A stretch of 64,000 nt of DNA from the NCBI RefSeq assembly GCF_965363235.1, contig NC_134839.1, forward strand, positions 92,585,743 to 92,649,742. The letters are read 5' to 3'. The notes under the pieces were generated by a model. That model was not told the origin of the DNA. It made no database searches and saw only the letters and a program-made list of their open reading frames with translations. Source of the DNA: Mytilus galloprovincialis. Lineage: Eukaryota; Mollusca; Bivalvia; Mytilida; Mytilidae. Of the stretch, positions 10,719-22,240 are shown in pieces. The position numbers and the translations under genes were made by a program. Each line of letters starts with the position of its first letter. The first letter of the stretch is position 1.

Positions 10719-12059
10719 CTAACAACACAATCATAATGTTAACAAAACAATGCAGTAGAAGATATGACGAACAAAGGCACTCCGAACAGCCTTATGTAAG
10801 GTTAAACAGGGCTTCGTTGAACAATTGCGCATTTTGCCGTTATCGTGCTTTATCAATTAATCCTAATATGAGTGACCTGTCATGACCGGTGAATAATCTG
10901 TATCCATTATATAGCCGGGGACACAAGAATGACAAAGATAACCGACATCAACAAATGGTTTAACAACATTTAATGCGTAATATATCTTTGTAAACATATT
11001 TATTTTTGTGAGATCTGAATCTGAATGACCTTTAATATTAAAAGCATAATGTATTTCATTCAGAGAAGTCTGTGTTGAATACTGGAGTTGAGTGCTGATG
11101 TACATTTACAAGAAGACAACGCCAACTTGATACAATTTGAAAGCGTAAAGAATAGGTTTTTTTCCCAGGATGTTCAACTTTTCCTAATCATTTGTTTCCC
11201 TTAAAGGTGCTTTTTGTTGGAGTGTACCCCACTGTGCAAGGGCTGTATGGCTATGTCAATGTCGTTAAAAACTTCAATTATCGCGTATGAGAACATCTGA
11301 AAGCTTGATGAAATAATAGTGCCTTACAATATTACAAAGCAAATTTAAAAGTTAAGCAAAGCAAATTAACAATTTTTGTGAACATATCATTCTCTAACAT
11401 ACTAAACGATTTTTTTTACTGACGAATTGCTAATAGCATACAGAGGAAGTTCCCTAATAATATTGAGGTCGCTAAGTCAAGGGTCAAGGTCGTAGTTACT
11501 TTTTTGATTGAAATAACTGGAAGGTTGGTTAATGTTTATAACATAGAACTACATGTATAAGACTAGTGTTTTCATTCTTGAAGTGCAGGATATCTTGTCT
11601 TTCAATTTGATATGACATATTTTTATTATAATTGTCAATCTAAGAAACTGAATGGACAAACTTACTGGAAGATGGATTGATGTTCATCATAGCATGCTAT
11701 AAAATACTCTTAAATGAATCATATTTTTTTTTGTCTTATTGACGTATAACCCACATCTCTTTTCATTTATAAATCGTATACAGATTTTGTTCGTTAACAC
11801 GGAAAAATAAAGCTTAAACATACATTCGAGAGAGTAACTACTATTAGTATTAAACCTTTTTTATATTAATAGGAGTTACTGGGAAAATCCACCTTACTGC
11901 CCGTGTTATAAATAACGACCTGAACACTGCAATTTTATTGCACCATTTCAAGCCCTTCTACATTAGAACAGATTCCGACAATTTTACCTTAGAGCAGATC
12001 TGGACTAATTCCGAAATTTCTTTTGTTCTAGGACCGAACTATTCTAGAATGGCTGTTAA
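10719..12059. other. Downstream of oxygenase gene, nothing assigned
   Basis: No canonical AATAAA is obvious close to the stop. An 80-codon minus ORF at 10863-11105 has no recognisable motif. The rest is AT-rich and unassigned. Confidence 0.4.
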
Positions 12060-12960
12060 GGACTAATCTGTGACAGATTACCCCCCGTATATCGGGTTCT
12101 TTTCGCGGGGTGTAAAATTTCGCTTATTTTCGCGGATAGAACAAAATTGCCAAAAAAAGGTCGAACTGACCCACCACCTGAAAGTGTATTCTTATCAACT
12201 TTGTCATTTAATTCCCACACGTTGAATAAATTTTCGGATGCAATATATTTCCAACCAAATCTGAATATCTCTCACGTTAACGTTGTAGGTGCTCCCGACC
12301 AGGATTGTTTGTTTATCTGTCAAATTTTGTGGTTTTCTCTGGAAACTCCGGATTCCTGAACCAATAATAATATATAATCGCCATGAAATAGCAGAATAGT
12401 GATGAGAGAGTGGCATTATACACCAACCAAACAATGGTCAAATAAGTCAACTTAATCCACTCCAGTAATTTTTGTATTTCTTATCTCTTAATATATAAAT
12501 TGTCATTATATTATCAAATGACAATTTTAAATTTAGCATATATCAATTAAGTGGGTTTCGCTAAGCAAAAATACATTTTGGCATATCAACTCATTAAGTT
12601 CAGCTTGATAAACGCGGTGTAACTATCAACGAATCGTCAAATGACAGAAAAAAATATTTTATAAGTTAATATTAAATGACCTAGCCTAAACTTTATTCTT
12701 TAGATGATGCGTTAATTGTCTAGTTCTTGTCCGCGTTGCTCTTCTTCCATATAAATGTTTTTAAAAGGTTTGTTCTATACTTGTTCGAGGACAGAACTGA
12801 TCTGTAGTGACTTTTAAAATAACTGTTCTGTGACAGATTATTATGGTTTATTCCAAAAAAGCAGTTCGAACTGACCCAACTGAACCTATATTGCTTGTAT
12901 GTGTTGCTCTTCTTCCATCTAGATGGGCTACAAGGTTGGTGTTATACTTGTTCTAAAACA
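12060..12960. repeat. Locally duplicated region
   Basis: CTGTGACAGATTA followed by a TCGAACTGACCCA phrase occurs at 12068-12175 and again at 12829-12880. A second phrase, TTGCTCTTCTTCCAT, occurs at 12735 and 12903. These look like decayed direct duplications, perhaps ends of an element. A SINE relic sits inside (12275-12440). Confidence 0.5.
12275..12440 (+). mobile_element. SINE relic, 3' half
   Basis: Shares GTGGTTTTCTCTGG-AACTCCGG, a CCATGAAATAG phrase and a GTGGCATTA-CACCAA tail with the fuller SINE at 53096-53335. The tRNA-like head is not preserved here. A truncated, diverged copy. Confidence 0.65.
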
Positions 12961-13149
12961 AAAATAAACATAACATTTGCATTAGTAATTCTTTAAGACC
13001 ACGTGTATGCAAGAACGTGCTGACAAAGAGACTTGCTATTGTTATTTAATGATTTACTACTGGGAGTCCGTAAAGACGTTGTTGAGGAATATCTTAGGTA
13101 TTTGTTTAGGATGTTGTACTATTCTTTCCAATTTTCGCGAATAAGGTCC

Positions 13150-13225
13150 TAACTTAGGAAAGGCAAATTGATGTGGCGGGGTTAAACATGTTTGTAAGCG
13201 CTCAACCCTCCCCTAACCTGGGTGA
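13150..13225 (+). repeat. Fragment of repeat R2
   Basis: Contains GGCGGGGTTAAACATGTTTG and CTCAACCCTCCCCTA, the shared end module of the R1 and R2 repeats (compare 36055-36105 and the inverted copy at 17230-17290). Confidence 0.65.
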
Positions 13226-15215
13226 GAGGTTTTGCAGCATAAAAATGCATAATTAAGTTAACGTAATAAACGAATAGCATTAAAAATGTTATCTTAGTGA
13301 TATTTCTATATACTTGACAGAGTAAATCCAAGACAACATTTATAACAAACTAATTTACAATTGAGAAAAATAATATATGAACAAATGAAGGAAATAAAGA
13401 AGAAAATCTTACAGGTATTGATAATAACCATCGTATTTCCAATGTAAAATAAAAGAGGCTTAAGTTTTGAATAAATAAGTAAATTGGTTTTCCTGGTATA
13501 CAAACAGCTGTTCCAATGTTATGTGTACAAGTGTTTTTGTATTGAATTTAATGCATATTTTGTACCAGGTAAGTCTAATATATAAAATATTTTTTTTCAT
13601 TTTTTTTTTATTATTCTTGCAAATAGGGAAGAAATTTCTAAGAAAAGTTGCAATTCAACCTTTAATTGTGCAAAGTAATACATAATCAATTACTGCTCAT
13701 AATAGTAAAATTTGGACATGTCGGATTTGATATAGATGTTATAAATCAGCTTTATATGTACAACATTGAACTTCACAAGTAAGTAAGATTCAAATTCTAA
13801 TCCCCTGTACTTATAGTCCTTGAAACACTCAACATAGCATTTGTTTGCATCGCCGCAATACCGACTCCAAGTTTTCTATAATAGCAGATATTACATATTT
13901 TGAAATGAACGAAATAGTAATAGCATCATTACAGCTTGCTCTTGTATTATTTATTTGGGTAAATTTATATCTGCATGGTTATTTTGTTCTTTAACAATCA
14001 TGACAATGGTAATGGTCTATGACATAACGTCCCGAATATGCTGTAATATTTGTCCCTGTAGCCTAAGCAAAAGATATTTTACTTTTATTTTCTAGAAATA
14101 TATACTCTTTTTTATAAAATGTACATTTTAAAGAGATAGAGCAAAGTCCTCTATTTTATTTCTCACTCGGGCCCTTGTAAAAAAGTCTTTTAACATTCAC
14201 TTACATTCAAAGTTTACCTGCTCCATATGTATACATAGTTGTGGCTTATTTCTTGATATGACAAACATTTTAACGCCTGAATTAACCTCAAAATCACAAC
14301 TTTGATAGGTTTTGTCAAATTTCGAGTATTAATCCGCAAAAATGTATAAGGACATTCCTAACAAGAATCAGAATTCTGTTGAATGTAAAGCTATAAGTTG
14401 TCCTTCGGATACAAAAACAATTATTTTTGGTTAGACTTCGGAAAGAAATATAGAAGTTACACACAAAAAGAGAGGTATTAAACAACATATGGCACAATCA
14501 TATAATCATATGAACAAAACATTTACAAACGAAAAGTATTTTTTGAAAATCTTATGAAAACGAAAGCAAAAAAAAAAGCATCATGCGTACATGTTTAATG
14601 CTGTTTAACTGAAATGGCAATACCTTACGGTTGATATTTCCATAAAACATCTATTAAGGTTTACACCACATAAGAACCCTTGTTAGAGCTTTAATATGTT
14701 GAGATGGTTATTTGAAGTCCCTGTTTTGACGACGACTACGGTGGGTTTTTTAACGACATTGCCTACCCATGAGGTTCTTGCACGGTCGGTATTGCCCGTT
14801 TTGACCGGAAGTGGCTGTGTATTAATATATCCCATGAAATCAAACGTTCTTACCCTTTTAGCATCGGTTATACTGCCGAATAGTTGAACCAAAAGCCAAC
14901 CATTAAACTTAGACAGCACAATAGAAAAAAAATAGAATAAAAAAAATGTTCTTAATATAACAAAAGGAAAATCTAAAATGAGATCCACAATCTAAACTAC
15001 ATCACTCGATATGTTTTTTTTTTCTATCTGAACATCAACTCATAAAGGTTTCTGGTTTTATAATAGTTACATGTAATTATTTTATCTCGATGTAACTTTT
15101 GTCGACGAAAATTGATATCTAGTTTAGTCGATTTAACCAGCGTTTCCTGCATGTTTTTATGTTCATGAAGCCATATATTAATATTAACACATACTCGGTC
15201 TGATAGATACGTACC
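13226..15215. other. AT-rich intergenic DNA, one odd ORF segment
   Basis: Mostly unassigned. The segment 14690-14890 has higher GC and is open on both strands (63 codons on +, part of 101 on -). The minus reading contains GYINTQPLPVKTGNTDRAR, which looks protein-like, but I know no family for it and see no splice sites. Confidence 0.3.
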
Positions 15216-15220
15216 CCTGG

Positions 15221-15688
15221 AGGTGTCATACCACCAATTACTCCCTCAAATTTAGAACGTATGTGAAAGTAGGCCTACTCGGACAAAAAATAGTGCATTT
15301 GATGTCATTGTTTACTTAAACTAACCAACAAATTGGCAGAAATGAAACTTTTGGTGATTGAGAAATATATTAAGACCATTTTGAGCTAAAATTTACTTGT
15401 TTATGAGTTTGCATTCAAAATTGAGGATTAATGCACTCCATAGTATACTAATTTAAGATTTCCAGAAAACCAGGGGTTATTTTAGTGGTACCTCTATTCG
15501 GAAGACCTTTTCTTTTTATATGATTTTAAACATCTGTTGAACATTGGCATGTAGAAAGCTGATACATGTACGATTCAGGATATACCTGGTTTCTATGAAG
15601 TTAAACTTAAGGTAAAATATTTAGAAAGCTGTAAAAATTGTAAAATTTGGTTGAACAGATAGGGACTTTTAATTGGTGGTATGACACC
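15221..15688. mobile_element. MITE with 20-bp terminal inverted repeats
   Basis: AGGTGTCATACCACCAATTA at 15221-15240 is matched by its exact complement ending near 15688. The 468-bp body has no coding potential. It is a non-autonomous DNA transposon of unknown superfamily; the perfect ends suggest a fairly recent copy. Confidence 0.75.
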
Positions 15689-15994
15689 TGGAGAGTAAGT
15701 CGAGAAACAAAAGGATATGCGGTATACGTCCAAGTGAAAGTATAAGGAAGGCAATGGTTATCGTAAGATCAGAGTAAACTTCCAAGACAAATAAATAATT
15801 TGAAAGAAACCACTGAATGACTATGTAATCAACATGAGATTGTTTAATGGAAATTACCAGAAGTTTTAATTTAAACTTAAAAAGCACATAATTAGTCAAA
15901 CCATATATATATCTATAATACTAAAATTACGAGGTCCAATTTGTCAGCCGTCATCGGGTAAAAACGACAAATCAAAGAATTCAACTCTATATAT

Positions 15995-16412
15995 AACTAA
16001 TATAGGACAATGGTGTAGATTAAAAATTACACCACTCCAGACCCTTTTGTTTTCAGCATAATTAAATATTGCCAATAATTAACAAGTTCCGGGTCGAATC
16101 CGATACCGATACAAATAGTATATTCAGCTATTACCTTATCTGTACGTTCCGCATTTGACAGGCGCACCACCAAACGGTGTATTTAGGATTTTGCTATATA
16201 CACGGGTCATAATCAAAGGCCTGACACTACTAAATTCAATCATTGTCAAATTGTTCCCTATTGTAGTTTTATTCAGCAATCAGTAAGACTTTCTAAGATA
16301 ACTAATATAGGACAATGCTGTTGATTAAAAAATACTCTATTCCTGGATAGCCAGGACCTTTTGTTTTCCAAATAATTAATATTTCCAATAATTGATAAGT
16401 TCCAGGTCGACG
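15995..16412 (+). repeat. Two tandem copies of a 110-bp unit, spaced 300 bp
   Basis: ATAACTAATATAGGACAATG begins both copies, at about 15995 and 16298. Each continues through CCTTTTGTTTT to a GTTCC-GGTCGA phrase. This is a local duplication within a longer repeat whose limits I cannot place. Confidence 0.6.
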
Positions 16413-16523
16413 GGTTCAAACAGAAAGATTTGAAAGCAGAGAAAACTGTGTATCTTATAATCGACATGACTTATCAGATGACAATACCAATTACTAAAAT
16501 AAGGCTTAGGCATAGTTATTTAT

Positions 16524-16682
16524 AGTATAACTAATCGCCGTATTTGAATATCAAAAAATAAGACAACGCGTGACCGAACGACGCATGGATTAAACGAGTG
16601 CGCAGCACGAGTTTAATCCATAGCGGCGTTCGGTCACAAGTTGTCTTATTTTTGATATTCAAATACGGCGATTAGTTATACT
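16524..16682. repeat. Palindromic hairpin element, GAG-GAG tip
   Basis: A near-perfect hairpin with stems of about 70 bp. The left end is AGTATAACTAATCGCCGTAT, the right end its complement, and the tip is CGAGTGCGCAGCACGAG. The stem sequence is unrelated to the other hairpin elements in the window although the plan is the same. Confidence 0.85.
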
Positions 16683-16875
16683 TTTTATTACATTGTCAAA
16701 TGGCTTTTTTATGAAATTAATGTAGAAAATGTAAGGGACTATATGTTTTTCCTACGCATTTACAATTTGTTTTGATCCGACGTTATCGACGTCTTGACAA
16801 CGCCTATTGTTGTATGACGTCAGAGAGTGAAATAACCACGTTTATTTCACATGTGAAATTATCGGTTTTTATCTA

Positions 16876-17159
16876 AGGCAGCAACCATTTGATTTTCTGG
16901 GGGGGGCTATGGTTTTTTTTTCTGGACAAATTTTTTTTTTCGCCTGCGGCGAAAAACAATCTATTTTATTTGCGACAAGTCGAAAACAATTTTTTTCTTT
17001 CAATTTTAGCATTACATATAGTGGCAGCTGAGGGTGAAACAAACAATTTTTTTTTCTCAGAATCAAAAACAAATTATTTTTTTCTCCAAAAACTGGAAAC
17101 AAACTTTTTTTTCCAAAAAAAACCATAGCCCCCCCCAGAAAATCAAATGGTTGCTGCCT
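16876..17159. mobile_element. MITE with about 40-bp terminal inverted repeats
   Basis: AGGCAGCAACCATTTGATTT at the left and its complement at the right, followed inward by a G8 run on the left and a C8 run on the right. The body is rich in T runs and A/T tracts. The overlapping ORFs on both strands follow from the palindrome and are not genes. A partial relative may begin at about 30500. Confidence 0.8.
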
Positions 17160-17224
17160 AACTGGGAAATCAATGTAATTTATTGCAACCAATGTAATAA
17201 ATACTTTAATTCAGTCACGGACCC

Positions 17225-17575
17225 GCGATATCACCTAGAGGTATAGGGGGAGGGTTGAGATCTCACAAACATGTTTAACCCCGCCGCATTTTTGCGCCTG
17301 TCCCAAGTCAGGAGCCTCTGGCCTTTGTTAGTCTTGTATTATTTTAATTTTAGTTTCTTGTGTACAATTTGGAAATTAGTATGGCGTTCATTATCACTGA
17401 ACTAGTATATATTTGTTTAGGGGCCAGCTGAAGGACGCCTCCGAGTGCGGGAATTTTTCGCTACATTGAAGACCTGTTGGTGACCTTCTGCTTTTGTTTT
17501 TTTCTATGGTCGGGTTGTTGTCTCTTTGGCACTTTCCCTATTTTCATTCTCAATTTTATTGTATATATTGAATGT
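17225..17575 (-). repeat. Dispersed repeat R2, minus copy
   Basis: Read on the minus strand it runs from a GGGAAAGTGCCAAAGAGACA phrase to GGCTCCTGACTTGGGACAGG and a GGGGTTAAACATGTTTG end. The + copy at 35785-36125 matches along its length. Other fragments are at 13150, 22685 and 45425(-). It shares the GACAGGC-AACATGTT end module with R1. Confidence 0.75.
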
Positions 17576-18299
17576 AGGACCGAAAGTCACAATTCAGTTT
17601 GTATATGTTACAGACGTTTTCTCAATTAAGGCATTAGATAGGATTCGGCTATTTCATATATTGCAGCTTAATCAATACGTTTTCCGAAAAGGAACACTCG
17701 GTCAATATTGTTTGACGCAAAAAATGAGACACATGGACATCTTATTTTTCATGTGCTCTCGACAGATGCAAAGCCTTACCACCTTAGATTGGCGGACACT
17801 TTTTTTGCAATGAGAGCAAAAGGCTGAAGCAGCTAAAGTGATGTGCCAAAAGCAAGGAAAACTTTCCGTGTTAGGAAACCTTTATTTGTCTCAATTTTGT
17901 CTCTTTTTAAAATAATAGAACCAATGATCCATAAAATATACATGTATGTATAAATTGATTGGTTAATCGATATAAAATATTGAATGTGTTTAAAAAAAAA
18001 GAAAGAAAGAAGAGTATTTCATTAAGTAATTAACATATAAAACCACTTTATAATAATATAATATATAATCTATATAAGATGCGGTGTGATTGCCAATGAG
18101 AAAACTATCTCATGTGAGAAACTATCTCACAAAGACCAAAACCGAGACAGTATAGCAAACTAAATCTAGTTTCGAATTTTGTATACCAGAGTCATTGTAG
18201 CTTTGCAGTTTGTTAAAGAGGCGCCAAATAATTAACTGCAATGTACCATCAATTCAAGTGACTGTGTGAAATAATTCTTCAGTATTTTATAAATTTCAG
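17576..18299. other. Upstream of the cysteine-rich gene
   Basis: An ORF at 17526-17813 is largely repeat-derived at its start and shows no motif. A partial R1 fragment lies at 18075-18160. An acceptor-like TTTCAG at 18294-18299, twelve bases before the gene's ATG, suggests that a leader exon lies upstream. Confidence 0.4.
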
Positions 18300-18310
18300 G
18301 TATAGACAAA

Positions 18311-18365
18311 ATGGTTTTCCTTCCGATGTTTGTTATTTATCTGGTTGGACTATTTAGTTATTGCA
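18311..18365 (+). CDS. Cysteine-rich protein exon 1 (signal peptide)
   Basis: ATG in AAAATGG context, 18 codons plus one base, hydrophobic throughout, then donor GTAAGT. Confidence 0.75.
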
Positions 18366-19864
18366 GTAAGTATTTCAAACTTATAAAATTAAGGTAAGTG
18401 TAAAAGAATTGCAGTCATGTTTCACAAAATCTTTTCTGCTGATATATGCTGATTTAGTCGAGAATAACTAAAGTTTGATGTTTCATTCCGTCCGCAAATT
18501 TGTTACTACCTAAAAGAAAGGGGTTGGTCACACAAAACGAAAGTTTTACAGCACTCCAAACCTCACACATTCTTGACGGTAGCAGTTACGTAGATAGACG
18601 AACTCACGGATTTTGTAAACAATTTACGCATTTGAATTTACGATCTTGAAAGTGATTAATGTGACACATTAAATGGTGAAGTAAATTGAATATTAAACAG
18701 AAAAAGTACCAATGCATAGAATGCAGGTAAATTTTATAATATTGAATTCCCTAATCATACTTATTTTTTTTTTTTATTGCCAGATTGTTACGAGGTAGTA
18801 GGAAGATGTATCAAATTTGGAAAAGATGAGCAAATGTACACACTTATTGGAGGAGATCGTAAATGTATAAAAGAAAATGGTTTCACATACTGTAGAGAAT
18901 GGGCATGTCATAAGAAATGTTCAAGTTTTAATAATTGGCCTGGAATATGTGAACCGTGCCCAGGAGGTAACGCCTATAGTTAAAAATAAGATTATTCATA
19001 TTGCAGAGTACTTATCCAATGAAGCACATGACAATAAAAAAGATGTCACTGGTATGATTGTCAATGAGACAACTCTACACAAGAGATCAAAATTAAAGAC
19101 ATAGCATTTTTTCAAAACATTTATAGGTCACCGTACGGGCTTCAACAATGAGCAAAGCCCATACCGCAAAAAAATGTAACACAGCTACAACAGACAACCA
19201 CTGAATTACAGATTCATGCACATGGAACAGTCTCTCGTTGTGAGAACTTTGATCAAAATACTAGTATCTTATTTGTGTAAAAGTAAAAAAAATATAAAAA
19301 ACATTAAACTCCTATGCTATTTTCTTTTACTTGGTGAACATTGTTTCTCAGATAACTTTAAAATTTCGTAACTTTAGCTTTAGTTTGATCATCATTGACC
19401 ATGTTTACAAGTTTCCTTAGTTGTTTTTTTATTGTTATTTATTTTTCCATTTTTTCTATTTAGATTTTCAAAACCTAAAGAGTAAGACGTATGTCTTTTG
19501 CTTTTTTACCATGACCTGATTATAAAAGTTATTTCGACGCCATTACTGATATACTCACAGTGCTTTGTAAATATATTTTTTTTAATTTGGATTGCTATGG
19601 TAAAAAAAATCAGCTATAGTCCATGTGTTTATATTCCAATAAGTAATGCTATACAGACTAGTTCATATTTTAGATATTACTTTTATCATTTTAGATACAT
19701 GTGCTGATGTTGGACAAATATTTGATAAAGGTGATTTCTTTAAATGTGCTGACAATGCCAACAACTGTCAATGCAGCAATAACAACAGAGTAAAATCGAC
19801 AAGGAAAAACGCCAGTGTTAAAGAGATGTGTCTTGATGATTTAAGAAAGGCTGCCAAGCCATAA
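18311..19864 (+). CDS. Secreted cysteine-rich protein, three exons, family unknown
   Basis: Exons 18311-18365, 18784-18966 and 19695-19864 join to 408 nt, giving 135 residues. Both introns are phase 1 with GT-AG ends (donors GTAAGT and GTAACG). Exon 1 is a clean signal peptide (MVFLPMFVIYLVGLFSYC). Exon 2 encodes a domain with Cys at 20, 27, 46, 55, 60, 64, 74 and 77. Exon 3 encodes a second domain, Cys 82, 97, 104, 106 and 125, with GQIFDKGDFFKC faintly recalling a von Willebrand C type spacing. One N-glycosylation sequon (N118). Phase-1 module borders are typical of shuffled extracellular domains. The product should be exported; a role in defence, shell or byssus matrix is possible, but nothing in the sequence decides. 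It looks intact. I do not recognise the family. Confidence 0.8.
18784..18966 (+). CDS. Cysteine-rich protein exon 2
   Basis: Opens after a long T tract and CAG; begins NCYEVVGRC, ends ICEPCPG; donor GTAACG. Contains eight cysteines. Confidence 0.82.
19040..19220 (+). repeat. Repeat R1 copy inside intron 2
   Basis: Matches R1 phrases GATTGTCAATGAGACAACTC, GGTCACCGTACGG and CAACAATGAGCAAAGCCCAT. Degraded copy. Confidence 0.7.
19695..19864 (+). CDS. Cysteine-rich protein exon 3
   Basis: Opens after ATTTTAG with DTCADVGQIF; ends in DLRKAAKP and TAA. Five cysteines and a basic, Asn-rich middle. Confidence 0.8.
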
Positions 19865-20386
19865 GGCTTCTAAAAACTCATGTGAATTATTCAAATCAAT
19901 TTATAATATAGTATTAAAAATAGAATAGTATTTCTTAGTATTATGCACTATACACTATTAATGAACGGATTGCAGAAATTACCAAAAAATATCTGACATC
20001 GCAAAGACCACACCTACCATGACAAAACTTGCCATATCGGACCCTTCTCTTATTTTTTATTTTTTTTGCATTATTCAAGAAGACAAATTTGAGAGGACTT
20101 TTTTTGCGTAGATAATTGTGATTTTTTTAAACAATTGTTGAAAATGTGCAGACATAAGTAAATGTGTAATTTCAGAATTCTCTAGTAATTCCCCATTTAA
20201 AACTAAAGACACTTTCTAATATAACCATTGTCCTACATTGTATACCCCCATTAACACATTTCATAATCGCCTGTGCTTTTTCATTGATGTACATCATTTA
20301 TGTTTATTTTACCACGCCACTGTGAACACTATAATTGGCTATTTTGTGGCGTTTTAATTGATGGATGGTATTGCAAAATACTTACA
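19865..20386. other. 3' flank of cysteine-rich gene
   Basis: AT-rich; no canonical AATAAA was noted near the stop. Nothing else recognised. Confidence 0.35.
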
Positions 20387-20697
20387 ACAGATAAAAGTAC
20401 ACAGTACGTACAGTGAGCAACTCACGACAGATGACAGTAAAGTACACAGTACCTACAGTGAGCAAATCACGACTAATTCAAATGAAAAGTACACAGTACG
20501 TACAGTGAGCAACTCACGACAGATAACAGTAAAGTACACAGTACCTACAGTGAGCAAATCACGACTAATTAAAATGAAAAGTACACAGTACGTACGGTGA
20601 GCAACTCACGACAGAAGACAGTAAAGCACACAGTACTTGCAGTGAGCAAACTACGATAGATGACAGTAAAGTACACAGTACCTACAGTGAGCACCTA
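20387..20697 (+). repeat. Minisatellite, about 40-bp unit in alternating types
   Basis: AAAGTACACAGTACGTACAG followed by TGAGCAACTCACGAC recurs about eight times. Two variants (GTACGTACAG with CAACTCACGACAGA, and GTACCTACAG with CAAATCACGACTAA) alternate in the first half, so a 78-bp higher-order unit was amplified. The 80-codon ORF is a by-product. Confidence 0.85.
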
Positions 20698-20726
20698 CGG
20701 ATTAAAATTTTGTTCATCATAATTTT

Positions 20727-20812
20727 CATTTCTTCTTCTTCTTCTTGTTCTTGTTCTTGTTCTTGTTCTTGTTCTTGTTCTTCTTCTTCTTTTTATTCTT
20801 CTTCTTCTTCTT
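20727..20812. repeat. TTC/TTG microsatellite
   Basis: Runs of TTCTTC and TTGTTC trinucleotide and hexanucleotide repeats. The arginine-rich minus ORF here is only this repeat read through. Confidence 0.9.
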
Positions 20813-20939
20813 CCGCCACTTTCAAAAAGAATGAACTTGTCCGCAGCATTTCTCCAAAACCGCTTTTCAGATTTACTTAGGGTTTCATAGAATAGTAGAC
20901 TAATATGTCTTGAGCCATCAATCTTTCGTTTGTGCATTG

Positions 20940-22240
20940 GGGTCTATTAAGGGGTATTTTGTGGGGTAGGGAGGGGTTTACTATAGAACCCTATGGGATT
21001 TTATTTTCTAAAATTTTTAAATGAATATAACTGGAAAACTGTAAGTGATAGATACATGCAGTCTTCAGAAATAATTAAAGGACAATAAAACAAATCACAT
21101 GAAATATAGGGGAGTCCCTGGGGGTCCCCAACCCCCTTCAATTTGAGAATATGCTTTTATCTTGTAGACGGTCCAGATCCCCACTCCTAAACCATATATA
21201 TTCTTGATTTGGACAATAAAACAAATCAAATGAAATTAAAGGGAAGTCCCCGGGGAGTCATCCCCACCCCGTTCAATTTGAGAATGTGCTATTATCTTGT
21301 AAACGGTCAACGTCCCCACCCCTAAACCATATATATTCTTGTAGGGGACAATAAAACAAATGAAATAAAATAAAAGGGAAGTCCCTAGGGGGTCACCCCA
21401 CCCCCTCTTGTTTGAAAACTTATAAACCGTCAACATCCCCACCCCTTAACCATATATCTTCTTGTATGGGACAATAAAACTTATCAAATGAAATTAAAGG
21501 GAAGTTCCTGGGGGTCATCCCCACCCCGTTCAATTTGAGAATGTGCTATTATCTTGTAAACGGTCCAGACCCTCACCCTAAACCATATATATTCTTGTAG
21601 GGGACAATAAAACAATTTAAATGAAATAAAAGGGAAGTCCTGAGGGGGTCACCCCACCCCCTCTTGTTTGGAAACTTGTAAACAGTCAACATCCCCACCC
21701 CTAAACCATATATATTCTTGTAGGGGACAATAAAACAAATGAAATGTAATAAAAGGGAAGTCCCTGGGGGGTCACCCCACCCCCTCTTGTTTGAAAACTT
21801 GTAAACAGTCAACATCCCTCCCCTAAACCATATATATTCTTGTATGGACAATAAAACTGATCAAATGAAATTAAAGGGATGTTCCTGGGGGTCACCCCAC
21901 CCTGTTCAATTTGAGAATGTGCTATTATCTTGTAAACAGTCCAGATCCCCACCCCTTAACCATATATATTCTTTTAGGGGACAATAAAACAAATAAAATA
22001 AAATAAAAGGGAAGTCCCGAGGGGGTCACCCTCCCCCTCTTGTTTGAAAACTTGTAAACGGTCAACATCACCACCCCTAAACCATATATATTCTTGTATG
22101 GGACAATAAAGCAAATCAAATGAAATGTAGGTAAAGTCCCTGGGGGTCACCACCACCCCTCCTGTTTAAATACTTGTAAATGGTGGAGATCCCACCCCTA
22201 AGCCATATATATTCTTGTATGGGACAAAAAATCAAATCAA
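20940..22240. repeat. Tandem array of about 120-bp units
   Basis: About ten diverged units. Each carries GGACAATAAAACAAATCAAA, AAAGGGAAGTCCC-GGGGGTCACCCCACCCC, TTGTAAACGGTCAACATCCC and CCATATATATTCTTGTA. Two variants differ after the C-rich block: TTCAATTTGAGAATGTGCT or CTCTTGTTTGAAAACTTG. They tend to alternate or cluster, so the real amplification unit may be a dimer. The minus ORFs encoding KNIYGLGVGMLTVYKF-like repeats follow from unit length and are not convincing genes. Confidence 0.85.

Noticed and set aside
10863-11105. 80-codon minus ORF with several Cys, His and Tyr residues
   Set aside because: No family motif, no splice sites and no start context; left as unassigned.
16869-17246. 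Overlapping ORFs rich in Phe and Asn on both strands
   Set aside because: Low-complexity translation of a palindromic MITE.
20695-20937. Arginine-rich minus ORF
   Set aside because: It is the TTC/TTG microsatellite read in translation.
21236-22156. Repeat-protein ORFs with KNIYGLGVGMLTVYK units on minus
   Set aside because: Produced by the 120-bp tandem array; no start context, frames break between units.
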